Shown here: positions 24,969-33,955 of the stretch, piece by piece
How the letters are laid out: each line of letters opens with the position of its first letter
Numbering within the stretch: position 1 is the first letter of the stretch
Assembly: GCA_041917055.1 (NCBI GenBank)
Contig: JAYRYJ010000001.1
Coordinates: 62,001-126,000 of the forward strand
Length of the DNA: 64,000 nucleotides
Reading direction: 5' to 3'
Source: Pseudaquidulcibacter sp041917055
Lineage (GTDB): Bacteria > Pseudomonadota > Alphaproteobacteria > Caulobacterales > Aquidulcibacteraceae
The notes under the pieces: model-generated
Databases searched by the model: none
Seen by the model: the letters and a program-made list of their open reading frames with translations, nothing else
Told to the model about the DNA's origin: nothing
Translations under genes and position numbers: made by a program

Positions 24969-25976
24969 TTAGCTAAGTAAAGTTTCCAATAGTTCGGAAG
25001 AAACGTTCAAATGCCCGATTTTTCCGGCATTTTCTGCAAGTCCATTAAAGGCTTGGGCAATTAATTGGCTTGGTTTCATTCCGATTGCGGCAATTGATTG
25101 AACAAGTTTCGGGTCGAGGCCCTTTAAAACTTCGGTTATCGCCGCGATTTTTTGTGCTTCAGCATCTGCCAAGGTTCTTGTGTTTTCAGCATTGGCGGCA
25201 ACAAATTCCTTACGCATTTCTTCGATTTCAATATCGGTTTGCATTTCATTTTTGCGTAATTCTTCGCGCTTTTCTTTTATGCTTTTCTCTGCATCAAGTT
25301 TGGTTTCTTCGATAAGGCGCTTTTTGACTTCGACAGCAATGTCGGTGTCTAATTCGCTTTCACGAATTGCACGTTCTTGTTCAACCGCATTATTGCGACG
25401 TGCAAAAATTGCTTCATCAGCATTGCGAAGGATTAATTCCCTCGCCTCTGCCTCTAATGCCTTTGCGGTTTCAGGATTGGGACGAATGGCGATAATTGAG
25501 GCACGAATAATTTCAAGCCCCAAAGATTTGATTTCATTTTGCAAATTTAGCCCCTGGGTTAAGGCATTTGCGATTTCATCTGCTGCCAATAATGCTTTTT
25601 TCAAATCAAACTCTTTGATGGCATTTTGAATCAAGACTTTGACAATGCCAAAAATCCTATCATTTAATTTTTCAGGGTCGTTCGAGGCATAGGTTTTACC
25701 ATTCGCTTTAAGCGCATAATTTAATATGCCCGCTAGTTTTTCCGGCTCTTTGACCCGATAAGTCACCTGCCCCTGAACCGTAATAATCTGAAAATCACGG
25801 GTAACAGGTGCGTCAATAAAATCCAACATTAGGCTTTGCAATGGCACGCTTACCAATGAGTTTGTCGGCTCGAAATAAAATAGATTAAGACCCGCGCCTT
25901 GTTTTGTTATTTTCCCTTTTTTGAACACCATCAAATAAGTTGTCGGTTCAGTTTTGATAAATTGTAATCCAAACAT
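24969..25976 (-). CDS. SPFH/band 7 domain protein
   Basis: 335 aa. An SPFH domain occupies about residues 1-190 (VPLQSLMLDFIDAPVTRDFQIITVQGQVTYRV), followed by a charged coiled coil (EQERAIRESELDTDIAVEVKKRLIEETKLDAEKSIKEKREE, split here as one helical region) and a C-terminal DPKLVQSIAAIGMKPSQLIAQAF tail. There is no N-terminal membrane helix, in contrast with most stomatins. SPFH proteins oligomerise into membrane-associated scaffolds. It is cotranscribed with the NAD-kinase-like gene, and its start is 110 nt from the divergent Nudix gene. Confidence 0.82.
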   Translation of the reverse strand: MFGLQFIKTEPTTYLMVFKKGKITKQGAGLNLFYFEPTNSLVSVPLQSLMLDFIDAPVTRDFQIITVQGQVTYRVKEPEKLAGILNYALKANGKTYASNDPEKLNDRIFGIVKVLIQNAIKEFDLKKALLAADEIANALTQGLNLQNEIKSLGLEIIRASIIAIRPNPETAKALEAEARELILRNADEAIFARRNNAVEQERAIRESELDTDIAVEVKKRLIEETKLDAEKSIKEKREELRKNEMQTDIEIEEMRKEFVAANAENTRTLADAEAQKIAAITEVLKGLDPKLVQSIAAIGMKPSQLIAQAFNGLAENAGKIGHLNVSSELLETLLS

Positions 25977-25990
25977 CTTTTTCTCCTTTG

Positions 25991-26033
25991 TTAGTGGGCT
26001 CGCCCCACTAAGTTAGTTGTCTAATACCACTAA
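25991..26033. promoter_or_regulatory. Two tandem 21-bp palindromes, candidate NrtR-type operators
   Basis: Two consecutive palindromes share the form TTAGT-N11-ACTAA: 25991-26011 has perfect 8-bp arms (TTAGTGGG/CCCACTAA) around a 5-nt centre; 26013-26033 has the five-base outer arms. They are separated by one base, so the centres are 22 bp apart, about two helical turns on the same face. They lie inside the 110-bp region between the divergent SPFH and Nudix starts. Binding by the Nudix regulator encoded next door is inferred; NrtR proteins are known to use palindromes of about this length. Confidence 0.6.
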
Positions 26034-26086
26034 GTTTGCTAGAGTGTCAAATGAAATTTTGAAAAATTTGTAGTGGCGCAAAATTT

Positions 26087-26791
26087 ATGAACGAAATCAA
26101 TTTCCAAACCCCGCTTTGTTCGGTTGATATAGCTATATTCAGTCTGCAAAATGATGAATTACGCGTGCTTTTGGTGAAACGCCCAAAAGATAAGAATGAG
26201 CCATTTCCTGATCACTGGGCCTTGGTTGGTGGATTTGTCGATATTGGAAAAGACCAAAACCTATTGGAAACCGCACACCGTAAACTTTTCGAAAAAACCG
26301 GAATTTCCGCCCCATATCTCGAGCAATTGGGGTCATGGGGTTCAAACTCGCGTGACCCGCGTTCTTGGTCTGTCACAATTGCATATTTTGCACTTTTGCC
26401 CAAAAGCGCAAAACTTGAAACAATTACGGGCGGCAATGTTGGCGAAACTAAATGGGCAAAAATTACAAATGATGGAATTGAAGATGATTTGGCCTTTGAC
26501 CATAAAGAAATTCTTCATGCGGCTATAAAGCGATTAAGAAACAAAGTGGAATATACTTCCCTTCCCGCTTATTTATTGGGTGAAAAATTCACTTTGGCGC
26601 AATTGCAAAAGTCATTTGAAGTGATTTTGGGGCGCAAATTGGAAAAAAGCGCATTTCGAACCCGTATTCACTCTGCAAATATAATTGAGCCATTGGAAGA
26701 ATATGTGACGGGCGCGAATCGTCCGGCGCAATTATTCAAACTAAGGGATAAAAATCCCGCGTTTTTTAGCCATACATTCAGGTCAAATTAG
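26087..26791 (+). CDS. Nudix-domain transcriptional regulator, NrtR type
   Basis: 234 aa: an N-terminal Nudix domain (about 8-145; PLCSVDIAIFSLQNDELRVLLVKRP, YLEQLGSWGSNSRDPRSWSVT) and a C-terminal winged helix (about 160-230; FTLAQLQKSFEVILGRKLEKSAFRTRI). This is the NrtR arrangement, in which an ADP-ribose-binding Nudix domain controls DNA binding. The Nudix box is degenerate: the catalytic RE...EE section reads RKLFEK, so hydrolase activity is doubtful. The gene is divergent from the SPFH/NAD-kinase-like pair and the intergenic palindromes are its likely targets. It converges on regA with a 4-nt overlap. Confidence 0.82.
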   Translation: MNEINFQTPLCSVDIAIFSLQNDELRVLLVKRPKDKNEPFPDHWALVGGFVDIGKDQNLLETAHRKLFEKTGISAPYLEQLGSWGSNSRDPRSWSVTIAYFALLPKSAKLETITGGNVGETKWAKITNDGIEDDLAFDHKEILHAAIKRLRNKVEYTSLPAYLLGEKFTLAQLQKSFEVILGRKLEKSAFRTRIHSANIIEPLEEYVTGANRPAQLFKLRDKNPAFFSHTFRSN

Positions 26792-27348
26792 CGCGGGGCG
26801 CGTTTTGCCAATATTCTTTGCAAAGTTCTGCGGTGCATATTCAAACGACGTGCAGTTTCGGAGACATTATTACCGCATAATTCGTAAACGCGCTGAATAT
26901 GTTCCCAACGAACGCGGTCAGCCGACATTGGGTTTTCCGGCGGTTCTGGCAAATCTTCTTTGCCGCCCAAAAGTGCCTTTGTAACATCATCAGCATCAGC
27001 AGGTTTTGCAAGATAGTCTGCAGCACCGGCTTTAACAGCGGCGACGGCGGTCGTAATATTGCCATATCCGGTCAACATAACCACGCGCGCATCGGGGCGC
27101 AAATTATGCATTTCTTCGACCACGGTTAGGCCCGAACCATCTTCAAGTCGCATATCAAGCACAGCGAAAGCAGGCGGACTTTGACGCACTAAATCAAGTG
27201 CCTCATGGACACCGGCCGCAGTTTTAACAATAAACCCGCGCGATTCCAAAGCACGCCCCAAACGCATTCTTAGTGGGCCGTCATCGTCCATTAATAATAG
27301 GGTTTTGTCTTCTAATGCCTCAATTGCTTTTTGAGTGGCTTCACTCAT
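26788..27348 (-). CDS. regA: Redox response regulator RegA/PrrA/ActR
   Basis: 186 aa: receiver domain with acidic triplet D21-D23, phosphoacceptor D65 (VLDMRLEDGSGL) and Lys in LAKPA, a proline-rich hinge (LPEPPENPMSADRVRWEHI) and a C-terminal Fis-type helix-turn-helix (GNNVSETARRLNMHRRTLQRIL). The RegB/RegA pair controls energy-generating and redox genes in alphaproteobacteria. The RegB partner lies two genes upstream on the same strand. Confidence 0.93.
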   Translation of the reverse strand: MSEATQKAIEALEDKTLLLMDDDGPLRMRLGRALESRGFIVKTAAGVHEALDLVRQSPPAFAVLDMRLEDGSGLTVVEEMHNLRPDARVVMLTGYGNITTAVAAVKAGAADYLAKPADADDVTKALLGGKEDLPEPPENPMSADRVRWEHIQRVYELCGNNVSETARRLNMHRRTLQRILAKRAPR

Positions 27349-27466
27349 TTTATGCTCCCCGTGCCTCGAAATTATTCAATAGCCTTAGTTTATGCAGCAT
27401 GCAAGTTTATGAACCGCAATTCGGTGAAAGTCGAATTGCGATGATTAATCTGTCACAAACTTCAAA

Positions 27467-28351
27467 TCACTCGATGCCAAAAACCATACAAACACTCGCA
27501 CTCAATTTATTTTTCGCAGGCGCTGACGGCAATATTAAGTCAGAGGCAATAATTGCGGGCTTTGCACTTGCACCGAACATAGGGGCGGGTGCCATAACCG
27601 GCGGCGGTGGCGGTGGCGGCGCATATGCATAAGATCTATCATAATTATCCACCTGCACGGTCGCATTGGTGGTGCTGGCATACGATTTACAATCATCTTG
27701 CCCTTCACCGAAAGTCAATAATTTGAGTTTTGAACCATAAGTATTGGCAACCATTTTCGCGCGTTCTTTGCCATCTTCAAGCGCAAGGGCAAAGACTTTA
27801 CGGGTTTGTTCAATTGTTGGTTCAAAGGAATAATATGGCTGTCCACTCATTTCGGCGTCTTTAATTGCCAGTATTTCAGCTTTCACTTTTGGGGCAAGAT
27901 AGACATCATATAAAACCACGCGGAATTGATAGCGCGCGACATAATTCTCAACCTTGTCTTCGCGTTGATTGGAAACTTTAATGCCGTCGGAATCCTTATA
28001 TTGTTGGTAAATTGGCGTTAATTGATAAGTAACTTCAATATCGCCAGATTTACCTATTAATTTTTGCAATGCTTCAATTGCCGGACGGGATTTGTCATTT
28101 AATTTTACCAAGGCTTTTTGTGAATCTGAATTAATTTCTTTGATTGAAAAATTCAAAGTCGCGCGATTGGCATCAAATTCGCCATTGGCGCGCCCAATAA
28201 TTTCAATCATTGGCTTATCGGCCCAATAAGGGCGATTAATTGCACTAGGCGGATATGGAGATTCAGGGGTTTTCACAATCGGTTGCGAAACCGCCAAAGT
28301 TGGAAGAATAATTGCGAATATTCCAAGCCCTAAAACTGATTTCCTCATCAT
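27467..28351 (-). CDS. SIMPL-domain (DUF541) exported protein
   Basis: 294 aa with an N-terminal signal peptide (SVLGLGIFAIILPTLAVSQ) and a SIMPL/DUF541 domain: IEIIGRANGEFDANRATLNFSI at about 50, EVTYQLTPIYQQY, and the C-terminal DGKERAKMVANTYGSKLKLL. The function of the family is poorly known (cell-surface or periplasmic oligomers, stress linked). Unusually for a regB-SCO-regA locus it is placed between regB and regA, starting one base after the regB stop. The tail has a run of Pro residues (APPPPPPPVMAP). Confidence 0.8.
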   Translation of the reverse strand: MMRKSVLGLGIFAIILPTLAVSQPIVKTPESPYPPSAINRPYWADKPMIEIIGRANGEFDANRATLNFSIKEINSDSQKALVKLNDKSRPAIEALQKLIGKSGDIEVTYQLTPIYQQYKDSDGIKVSNQREDKVENYVARYQFRVVLYDVYLAPKVKAEILAIKDAEMSGQPYYSFEPTIEQTRKVFALALEDGKERAKMVANTYGSKLKLLTFGEGQDDCKSYASTTNATVQVDNYDRSYAYAPPPPPPPVMAPAPMFGASAKPAIIASDLILPSAPAKNKLSASVCMVFGIE

Positions 28352-29713
28352 TTACTCCTTAATTTCTAAATCGTCACGCGACCAAACAATGCGCACAATT
28401 GCGCCCGAATTAAGGCCAGTGCGATTGCCAAAACTTATTGTTGCGCCGGATCTTTCCAAAAGCGTTTTTGCGATAAAAAACCCAAGCCCCATTCCTTCAC
28501 GAATTTTTGCACCTTGTGTTCCCTGCCCACGTGTAGAAACATAAGGTTCGCCGAGGCGTGGCAAAATATCAGGATCAAAGCCTTTGCCATCATCAATGAT
28601 TGATACTTCAATCAATCTTGTGTCCCACTCACCATGGATTGTGACTTTGGAATTGGCATAAGACAGCGCATTTTCAATAAAATTCCCCAAGCCATAAAGT
28701 ATTTCCGGCATACGCTTAACGGTCAAATTATCTTCGGGCTTTTTTGGATTAAGGTCAAACACAACCGCCTTGCTATTGTTTGATGAATGGCGCGACACAG
28801 CTTCTTCTAATAATTGCCCGATTACGATTGTGGTTTGGGTCGGGTCGTTAAAATTCGTGTGCGACGATAAATTGCGCAAAATTTCACGGCACCGCAAAGA
28901 TTGATCCAAAATCAATTGCGCATCATCCTTGGCATAGCCATCGGGCAATTCATGTGTCATTTCTTTCGCAGTTAATTGAATTGTCGCCAATGGCGTTCCC
29001 AATTCATGCGCCGCCGCCGCCGCTAGGCCACCCACGGCGGCAAGTCTTTGTTCACGTGCCAAAATATTTTGGGTCGCAATTAATGCATCTGCCAATCGCC
29101 CCTCTTCCGCCGATACCCGCCATGCATAGGCGGCGGTAAAATAAATCCCGATTAAGACACCAATTGTAAGACCAAGTTTATAAAGGCGCGGCAATGATAG
29201 TCCATTTTCAATCTGCCACGGCAATGGCAATGAATAAGTATATAAAAGCCATACACAACCACTTGCGAGCAATAAAAGAAACGCGACCCAAACCGGCCTT
29301 AAGGTAGAGGCGGCAATGGTGGTCGGGGCAATTAATAATAATACAAATGGATTGGCAACGCCGCCGGTCAAAAACAACAAATAGGTGATTTGCACCATGT
29401 CAAAGGCGATTTGTGCCGTCGCTTCCCAGTTTTTTAAAAGTCTTTGCGAGGGCAATGCGAATGCCAAAACAATATTAAACCAGGCAGATGCGGAAATTGC
29501 CGAAAAACATTCGGTCAAAGGCAATTTATATCGCATTCCAAACGCGACCACGCTTATTGCAATCAATTGCCCGACAATCGCCAACCAGCGCAAGGCCACC
29601 AAAGTCCTAAGCCTTAAACGCCCAACATGTTCAGTTCGGCGATTGCCAAACAGTCGTGGACTGCCGTCGTTTGCATAATTTGCGCTTTGGGTTGGACTTT
29701 TGTTTTCAGCCAT
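28352..29713 (-). CDS. regB: Redox sensor histidine kinase RegB/PrrB/ActS
   Basis: 453 aa. Six hydrophobic segments in residues about 40-205, including the quinone-linked motif GGVANPF (about residue 116) between helices; then the H box AAAAHELGTPLATIQ with phospho-H236, the redox-box cysteine in SLRCREILRNLSS, and HATPase boxes (NFIENALSYA, DDGKGFDPDI, GMGLGFFIAKTLLERSG). RegB senses quinone redox state and a reactive Cys. It is divergent from the SCO gene with 55 nt between starts, the classic layout. Confidence 0.94.
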   Translation of the reverse strand: MAENKSPTQSANYANDGSPRLFGNRRTEHVGRLRLRTLVALRWLAIVGQLIAISVVAFGMRYKLPLTECFSAISASAWFNIVLAFALPSQRLLKNWEATAQIAFDMVQITYLLFLTGGVANPFVLLLIAPTTIAASTLRPVWVAFLLLLASGCVWLLYTYSLPLPWQIENGLSLPRLYKLGLTIGVLIGIYFTAAYAWRVSAEEGRLADALIATQNILAREQRLAAVGGLAAAAAHELGTPLATIQLTAKEMTHELPDGYAKDDAQLILDQSLRCREILRNLSSHTNFNDPTQTTIVIGQLLEEAVSRHSSNNSKAVVFDLNPKKPEDNLTVKRMPEILYGLGNFIENALSYANSKVTIHGEWDTRLIEVSIIDDGKGFDPDILPRLGEPYVSTRGQGTQGAKIREGMGLGFFIAKTLLERSGATISFGNRTGLNSGAIVRIVWSRDDLEIKE

Positions 29714-29768
29714 CTTAAAATCGGTTTAATATATAAAAAACAAAAGACAATCATGTTTCGGGATTTCA

Positions 29769-30446
29769 ATGACAGACAATACACAAAAACCGCAAAAACC
29801 CAATAATTTGATTTTGCCGGTGGCGCTTTTAATCGGCATTTTGGCCTTTGCCGCATATCAAACCTTTAATCGAAATTTTGCAAAACCTGCCGCCAATAGT
29901 GAGATTGACAAGGAATGTTATTCACGCGCATTGGCAGAAATTGGCGGACCATTTGATTTGATTAAGCATGATGGCACAAAATTTAACCAAGAAAATTTGG
30001 CGAAGAAGCCCGCCCTTTTATATTTTGGCTATACTTTCTGCCCCGATGTTTGCCCGACATCTTTAACCTATATGGGAAAGGCGTTGGAGGCTTTAGAAAT
30101 CCAAGACAAAAAGCTTTATGACGAATTGCAACCAGTATTTATCACCATTGACCCGGCGCGCGACACACCGCAAAAAATGGCGGAATACATTAAAACCCCG
30201 GTTTTCCCCAAAAAACTCATCGGCCTTACCGGAAGCGAGGAGCAAATTGCAAAGGCCGCCAAAGTCTATAAAATCGCTTATTCCAAAGACCCAAACCCCA
30301 ATAATCCTGACGCCTATACCATGAGCCATTCAAGCCTTTTTTATCTTATCGGGCGCGATGGAAAACTGGCGACATATTTTTCGGACAATACCGACCCGCT
30401 AAAAATGACGAAATGCATGATAGATTTGAATAAAAAAGGGCTTTGA
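29769..30446 (+). CDS. SCO1/SenC (PrrC) copper-binding thioredoxin-like protein
   Basis: 225 aa. N-terminal membrane anchor (LILPVALLIGILAFAAYQTF), then a thioredoxin-fold domain with the copper ligands C91-P-D-V-C95 (YFGYTFCPDVCPTSL) and H187 (MSHSSLFYLIG). SCO proteins metallate or reduce the CuA site of cytochrome oxidase; in photosynthetic relatives PrrC links the oxidase to RegB signalling. It is transcribed divergently from regB. Confidence 0.93.
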   Translation: MTDNTQKPQKPNNLILPVALLIGILAFAAYQTFNRNFAKPAANSEIDKECYSRALAEIGGPFDLIKHDGTKFNQENLAKKPALLYFGYTFCPDVCPTSLTYMGKALEALEIQDKKLYDELQPVFITIDPARDTPQKMAEYIKTPVFPKKLIGLTGSEEQIAKAAKVYKIAYSKDPNPNNPDAYTMSHSSLFYLIGRDGKLATYFSDNTDPLKMTKCMIDLNKKGL

Positions 30447-30535
30447 TAAGTATTTCATGGTAATAATACTTTGGAATAGGTTGAAATCGTCTTCCCTATC
30501 GCACATTGTGCAGCGCAAAATTTAGGAGTTTGGGA

Positions 30536-31789
30536 TTGCTTTATTCTTTGGTTGAGTTGCAAAAAGCCGCTTTTGTGCCGATGCGCGCCTTAAATTCCCT
30601 ACAAAATTATTGGTATAAATCACCTTTAAATCCGTGGGCGGAAACCGAAATGGTGCGCAAATTGGCTGCTGCTAGCGATTTGTTTGACGCAATGACCCGT
30701 CATTATGGAAAACCAGAATGGGGAATTGAAACAACCCAAGTCAATGGCAATGAAGTTTCAATCAGGCCTGAAAATGTTTGGGAATCGCCTTGGTGCAATT
30801 TGGTGAAATTTACCCGCATTTCAGGCGATAAAGAAGTTCAAAAAACCAAAAAAGGCAAAGACCCGAATGTGCTTTTGGTTGCGCCATTAAGCGGACATTT
30901 CGCGACCCTTTTGCGCGGCACTGTCGAAACATTTTTGCCCGATGCCAATGTTTATATCACTGATTGGATTGACGCAAAAAATGTTCCTATCGCGGCGGGG
31001 CGTTTCGATTTGGACGATTATATCGACCATATTCGCAATATGATTAGTCATATTGGCAAAGGAACGCATGTTGTTGCGGTCTGTCAACCCGGCCCTGCGG
31101 TTTTGGCGACTGTGGCCTTGATGAGTGAAGACAATGACCCGTTTTTGCCAAATTCAATGTGTTTCATTGGTTCGCCTATTGATGCGCAAATAAGCCCGAC
31201 AATTGCCAATAAACTTGCCGATGAACGCCCGTTCACTTGGTTCAAAAAGCGCATGATTCATACTGTGCCTGTCCCAAATGCCGGCGCATTTCGCCGCGTC
31301 TATCCCGGCTTTGTACAGCTTTATTCCTTCATGTCATTGAACAAGGACCGCCATATTGAGGCGCATAAGGAATATTTCAACCACTTGGTCGAAGGCGACG
31401 GCGATAATGCCCAGAAGCACCGCAAATTCTATGATGAATATTTGTCGGTTTTGGATTTAACCGAAGAATTTTATCTTGATACAATTAAAAGGGTTTTCCA
31501 AGAATATCATTTGCCGCGCGGTTGCTTTTATCATCGCGGGCGATTGGTGAGACCCGAAACCATCACCAAAACCGCATTAATGACCATTGAGGGCGAATTA
31601 GACGATATTTCAGGCATTGGACAGACACAGGCCGCCCATGATTTGTGCCCCAATATTCCGCAATCAATGCAATTAGACCATATTCAAAAAGGCGTCGGTC
31701 ATTATGGCGTCTTCAATGGTCGCCGTTTCAGAGAAGACATTTATCCCAAGCTTTTGGAATTTATTTTGAAGCATAATAAAGCGAAATAA
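30536..31789 (+). CDS. phaZ: Intracellular polyhydroxyalkanoate depolymerase
   Basis: 417 aa from a TTG start at 30536 with AGGAG at 30524-30528, giving the family-typical LLYSLVELQKAAFVPMR N-terminus. The nucleophile is C183 in VCQPGP, the Cys variant of the lipase box found in intracellular PhaZ such as that of Ralstonia eutropha; Asp and His of the triad lie later (EGELDDISGIGQT; GVGHYGVFNG). It degrades stored PHB granules, so the organism probably makes PHA, though no phaC is in the window. The longer frame back to 30506 has no ribosome site. Confidence 0.9.
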   Translation: MLYSLVELQKAAFVPMRALNSLQNYWYKSPLNPWAETEMVRKLAAASDLFDAMTRHYGKPEWGIETTQVNGNEVSIRPENVWESPWCNLVKFTRISGDKEVQKTKKGKDPNVLLVAPLSGHFATLLRGTVETFLPDANVYITDWIDAKNVPIAAGRFDLDDYIDHIRNMISHIGKGTHVVAVCQPGPAVLATVALMSEDNDPFLPNSMCFIGSPIDAQISPTIANKLADERPFTWFKKRMIHTVPVPNAGAFRRVYPGFVQLYSFMSLNKDRHIEAHKEYFNHLVEGDGDNAQKHRKFYDEYLSVLDLTEEFYLDTIKRVFQEYHLPRGCFYHRGRLVRPETITKTALMTIEGELDDISGIGQTQAAHDLCPNIPQSMQLDHIQKGVGHYGVFNGRRFREDIYPKLLEFILKHNKAK

Positions 31790-31812
31790 ATTATTACATC
31801 GATTAAGCACGC

Positions 31813-33891
31813 CTAATTCGAAATATTAAACCCAAGTGCCTTATGGTCTGCATCGAGTGACATGAAATCTTTGAATTCGACGCCTTTTTCGTTTTCAAGA
31901 TTGAATTTAATCGCACCACCTTTTTTGATGAAATTGCCAATAACTACCACGGCGTCGCGCAAGAATTGGGGCGAGTCTTTTTGTTCTTCTTGGGTTAATT
32001 CCCATTCTTTTGCCCAATTTTCGCGTATTTTGCGCGGGCTTTCGCCACTATCAACGCTTTCTTCGCGCGCTATGAAATCAAGGATTCCAAGATCCATAAC
32101 TTCAATATTCAAAGAAAGAATTTTCACGCCATTATAGAGCTTTTTCCATTTTTCTAACATTGTTTCCAAAGTTTCAGGGTTGGCAATATCCTTTAAATCA
32201 GGCTTATCAATTTCGGCAAGCGCATCGTCAGTGACGGGGCGTAAGACTTGACCGTCGTTAATTTCTCGTTCGGAATTTGTTTTCATTGGAGTGGCGGTTG
32301 CGGCAGCGGCTGCAACCGCTGCGGCAACTGCGGCAGCGGCTGAACTTTCAACTTCTTCCGACGCATCGGAATCATCTTTTGGCATTGTCTCGGGGCTAGC
32401 ATCCAAGATATCGCCGACGCTAGTATTTTGCAGCCAATTTAATACGCCGCCGGACTTGCCGCTTGATTTTACGGAGAAAAGATTTTCCAAAACAATATTT
32501 GTTTTATCCGAAGTCAAAACATCGGTTTTAGGGTCATAGCTTGCATGATAGCCATAAGACATTTTGAATTTATCAAAAGGCAGCGAGTCTGGTTTCGCTT
32601 GTGATGCCACTGTTTTTGCCAAGCCATTGGCTTTTGACATATCAAATTCCATCGATCCGTCCGGCATTTCCGCTTCGGTTATAAAGCCATTTTCTTCCTT
32701 TAGAGTGTGATAGCCCATCCGGTCGACTTTCATTTCAACACCCGCTGCTGACAAATGGAAGTTGTTGAAATTAAATGCACTCAACGTAAGGTCTAAAGGC
32801 CCTTTTTTCAGCAAGTCAGACAATTTAATGCTGCGTATTTTTTCAGCATTCTCGTCTTCATTGGCGGTGAAATATGCGGTCATCAATGTCTTAAAAAAGT
32901 CAAATCTGAAATTATCAAAGCTAAACTCACCCAATTTAGCGAAGAAAGGCGCATTGTCTGCTTTGGCTTTGAAATCGATACCGGAAATCGCAAATCTATC
33001 AATTTTGTTGGAATTGAAATTGCGGATTTCAAATTTTGCCAATTTGAAATAATCAAAACTGTTTGGCTCTTTTGTTTTCTTTTTGGTTTTTGTCGGTTGT
33101 TGCGTGATTTCAACGCCTTCAACTAGGAATTTTCCGATTTCGGCATTTTGAAAGAAATCAAGTCCGGTACCGACAAGACCGGTATTTTCCGCCATGCCGC
33201 CTTCGCCGCTTTCAATTTCAACTTTCTTTTCATTGATTTTATCAAAAATATAATCGGAAAGACCGCCAAGCTCGATTTTGCCAATTTTGAAATTCATACC
33301 GCTTGAAGCAAAACCCATTCCATTAAGGCGCAAATCATCGAACCTAAATCCATCACGAGAATCAAAATTATCCATCGCAAAAGATTTCAATGCGATTTTC
33401 ATTTTCTCTTGTTTGAGGTTAACAACAATATTATTGGCATTAATATCGGCGTTAAATGCATTTTCGCCGTCGGGTTTCTTGAATTCAAGGACTTTCCTCT
33501 TGCCGTCCGCAATTTCGCGAAACACAAAATTCAATTGTCCAACATTTATTTCACCAGTCTTTTCGCCAAGGCTTGCACTGTCAAAAGTCAAAACAAAACG
33601 ATTATCAATAGGGCGACGGCTTAGGGTTACGGTTTTTGCGCGTGCCTTTGTGTCTTTTTCGACAATCGTAACATCGGTAAAAACCGCCTTTTTATCGTTT
33701 ATAACGGCGGTTTTATATTTGAAGTCCTTTGAATTTTTTTCCATTTCAAGAGACGCAAGCGCTTCTTGTAAAGTTAGTGGGACACCAAGGTTTTGAGTAT
33801 TCGCAACACCAATTTGCGCCGAACCAAATGTCAGGCTTAATAATGCAACGCCTGTGAAAAACTTGATTCGACTTTTGCGCGAAATATTCAT
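31813..33891 (-). CDS. Unknown exported beta-rich protein with Ala-rich linker
   Basis: 692 aa with a signal peptide (FTGVALLSLTFGSAQIGVA). The body consists of alternating hydrophobic/polar strands with recurrent xFxFDxxxL and NFxxxAF-like phrases (DSRDGFRFDDLRLNGMGF, SGIDFKAKADNAPFF, TLSAFNFNNFHLSA), suggesting a long beta structure. A nearly pure Ala/Val segment (about residues 516-535; codon GCN run at 32290-32345) separates it from a C-terminal helical part (VILSLNIEVMDLGILDF). I do not recognise the family. Role in the envelope is only inferred from the signal peptide; the gene stands alone on its strand between phaZ and the PBP1A gene. Confidence 0.65.
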   Translation of the reverse strand: MNISRKSRIKFFTGVALLSLTFGSAQIGVANTQNLGVPLTLQEALASLEMEKNSKDFKYKTAVINDKKAVFTDVTIVEKDTKARAKTVTLSRRPIDNRFVLTFDSASLGEKTGEINVGQLNFVFREIADGKRKVLEFKKPDGENAFNADINANNIVVNLKQEKMKIALKSFAMDNFDSRDGFRFDDLRLNGMGFASSGMNFKIGKIELGGLSDYIFDKINEKKVEIESGEGGMAENTGLVGTGLDFFQNAEIGKFLVEGVEITQQPTKTKKKTKEPNSFDYFKLAKFEIRNFNSNKIDRFAISGIDFKAKADNAPFFAKLGEFSFDNFRFDFFKTLMTAYFTANEDENAEKIRSIKLSDLLKKGPLDLTLSAFNFNNFHLSAAGVEMKVDRMGYHTLKEENGFITEAEMPDGSMEFDMSKANGLAKTVASQAKPDSLPFDKFKMSYGYHASYDPKTDVLTSDKTNIVLENLFSVKSSGKSGGVLNWLQNTSVGDILDASPETMPKDDSDASEEVESSAAAAVAAAVAAAAATATPMKTNSEREINDGQVLRPVTDDALAEIDKPDLKDIANPETLETMLEKWKKLYNGVKILSLNIEVMDLGILDFIAREESVDSGESPRKIRENWAKEWELTQEEQKDSPQFLRDAVVVIGNFIKKGGAIKFNLENEKGVEFKDFMSLDADHKALGFNISN

Positions 33892-33955
33892 TGCGACCCC
33901 CTAGGATTAAAAAACTATATTTGGCATAATTTGAAATTTAGGCAATATTATGAAA

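Noticed and set aside
32283..32345. Short tandem-like GCN repeats as a microsatellite or CRISPR-like array
   Set aside because: They encode an in-frame Ala-rich linker inside a coding region and have no spacers.
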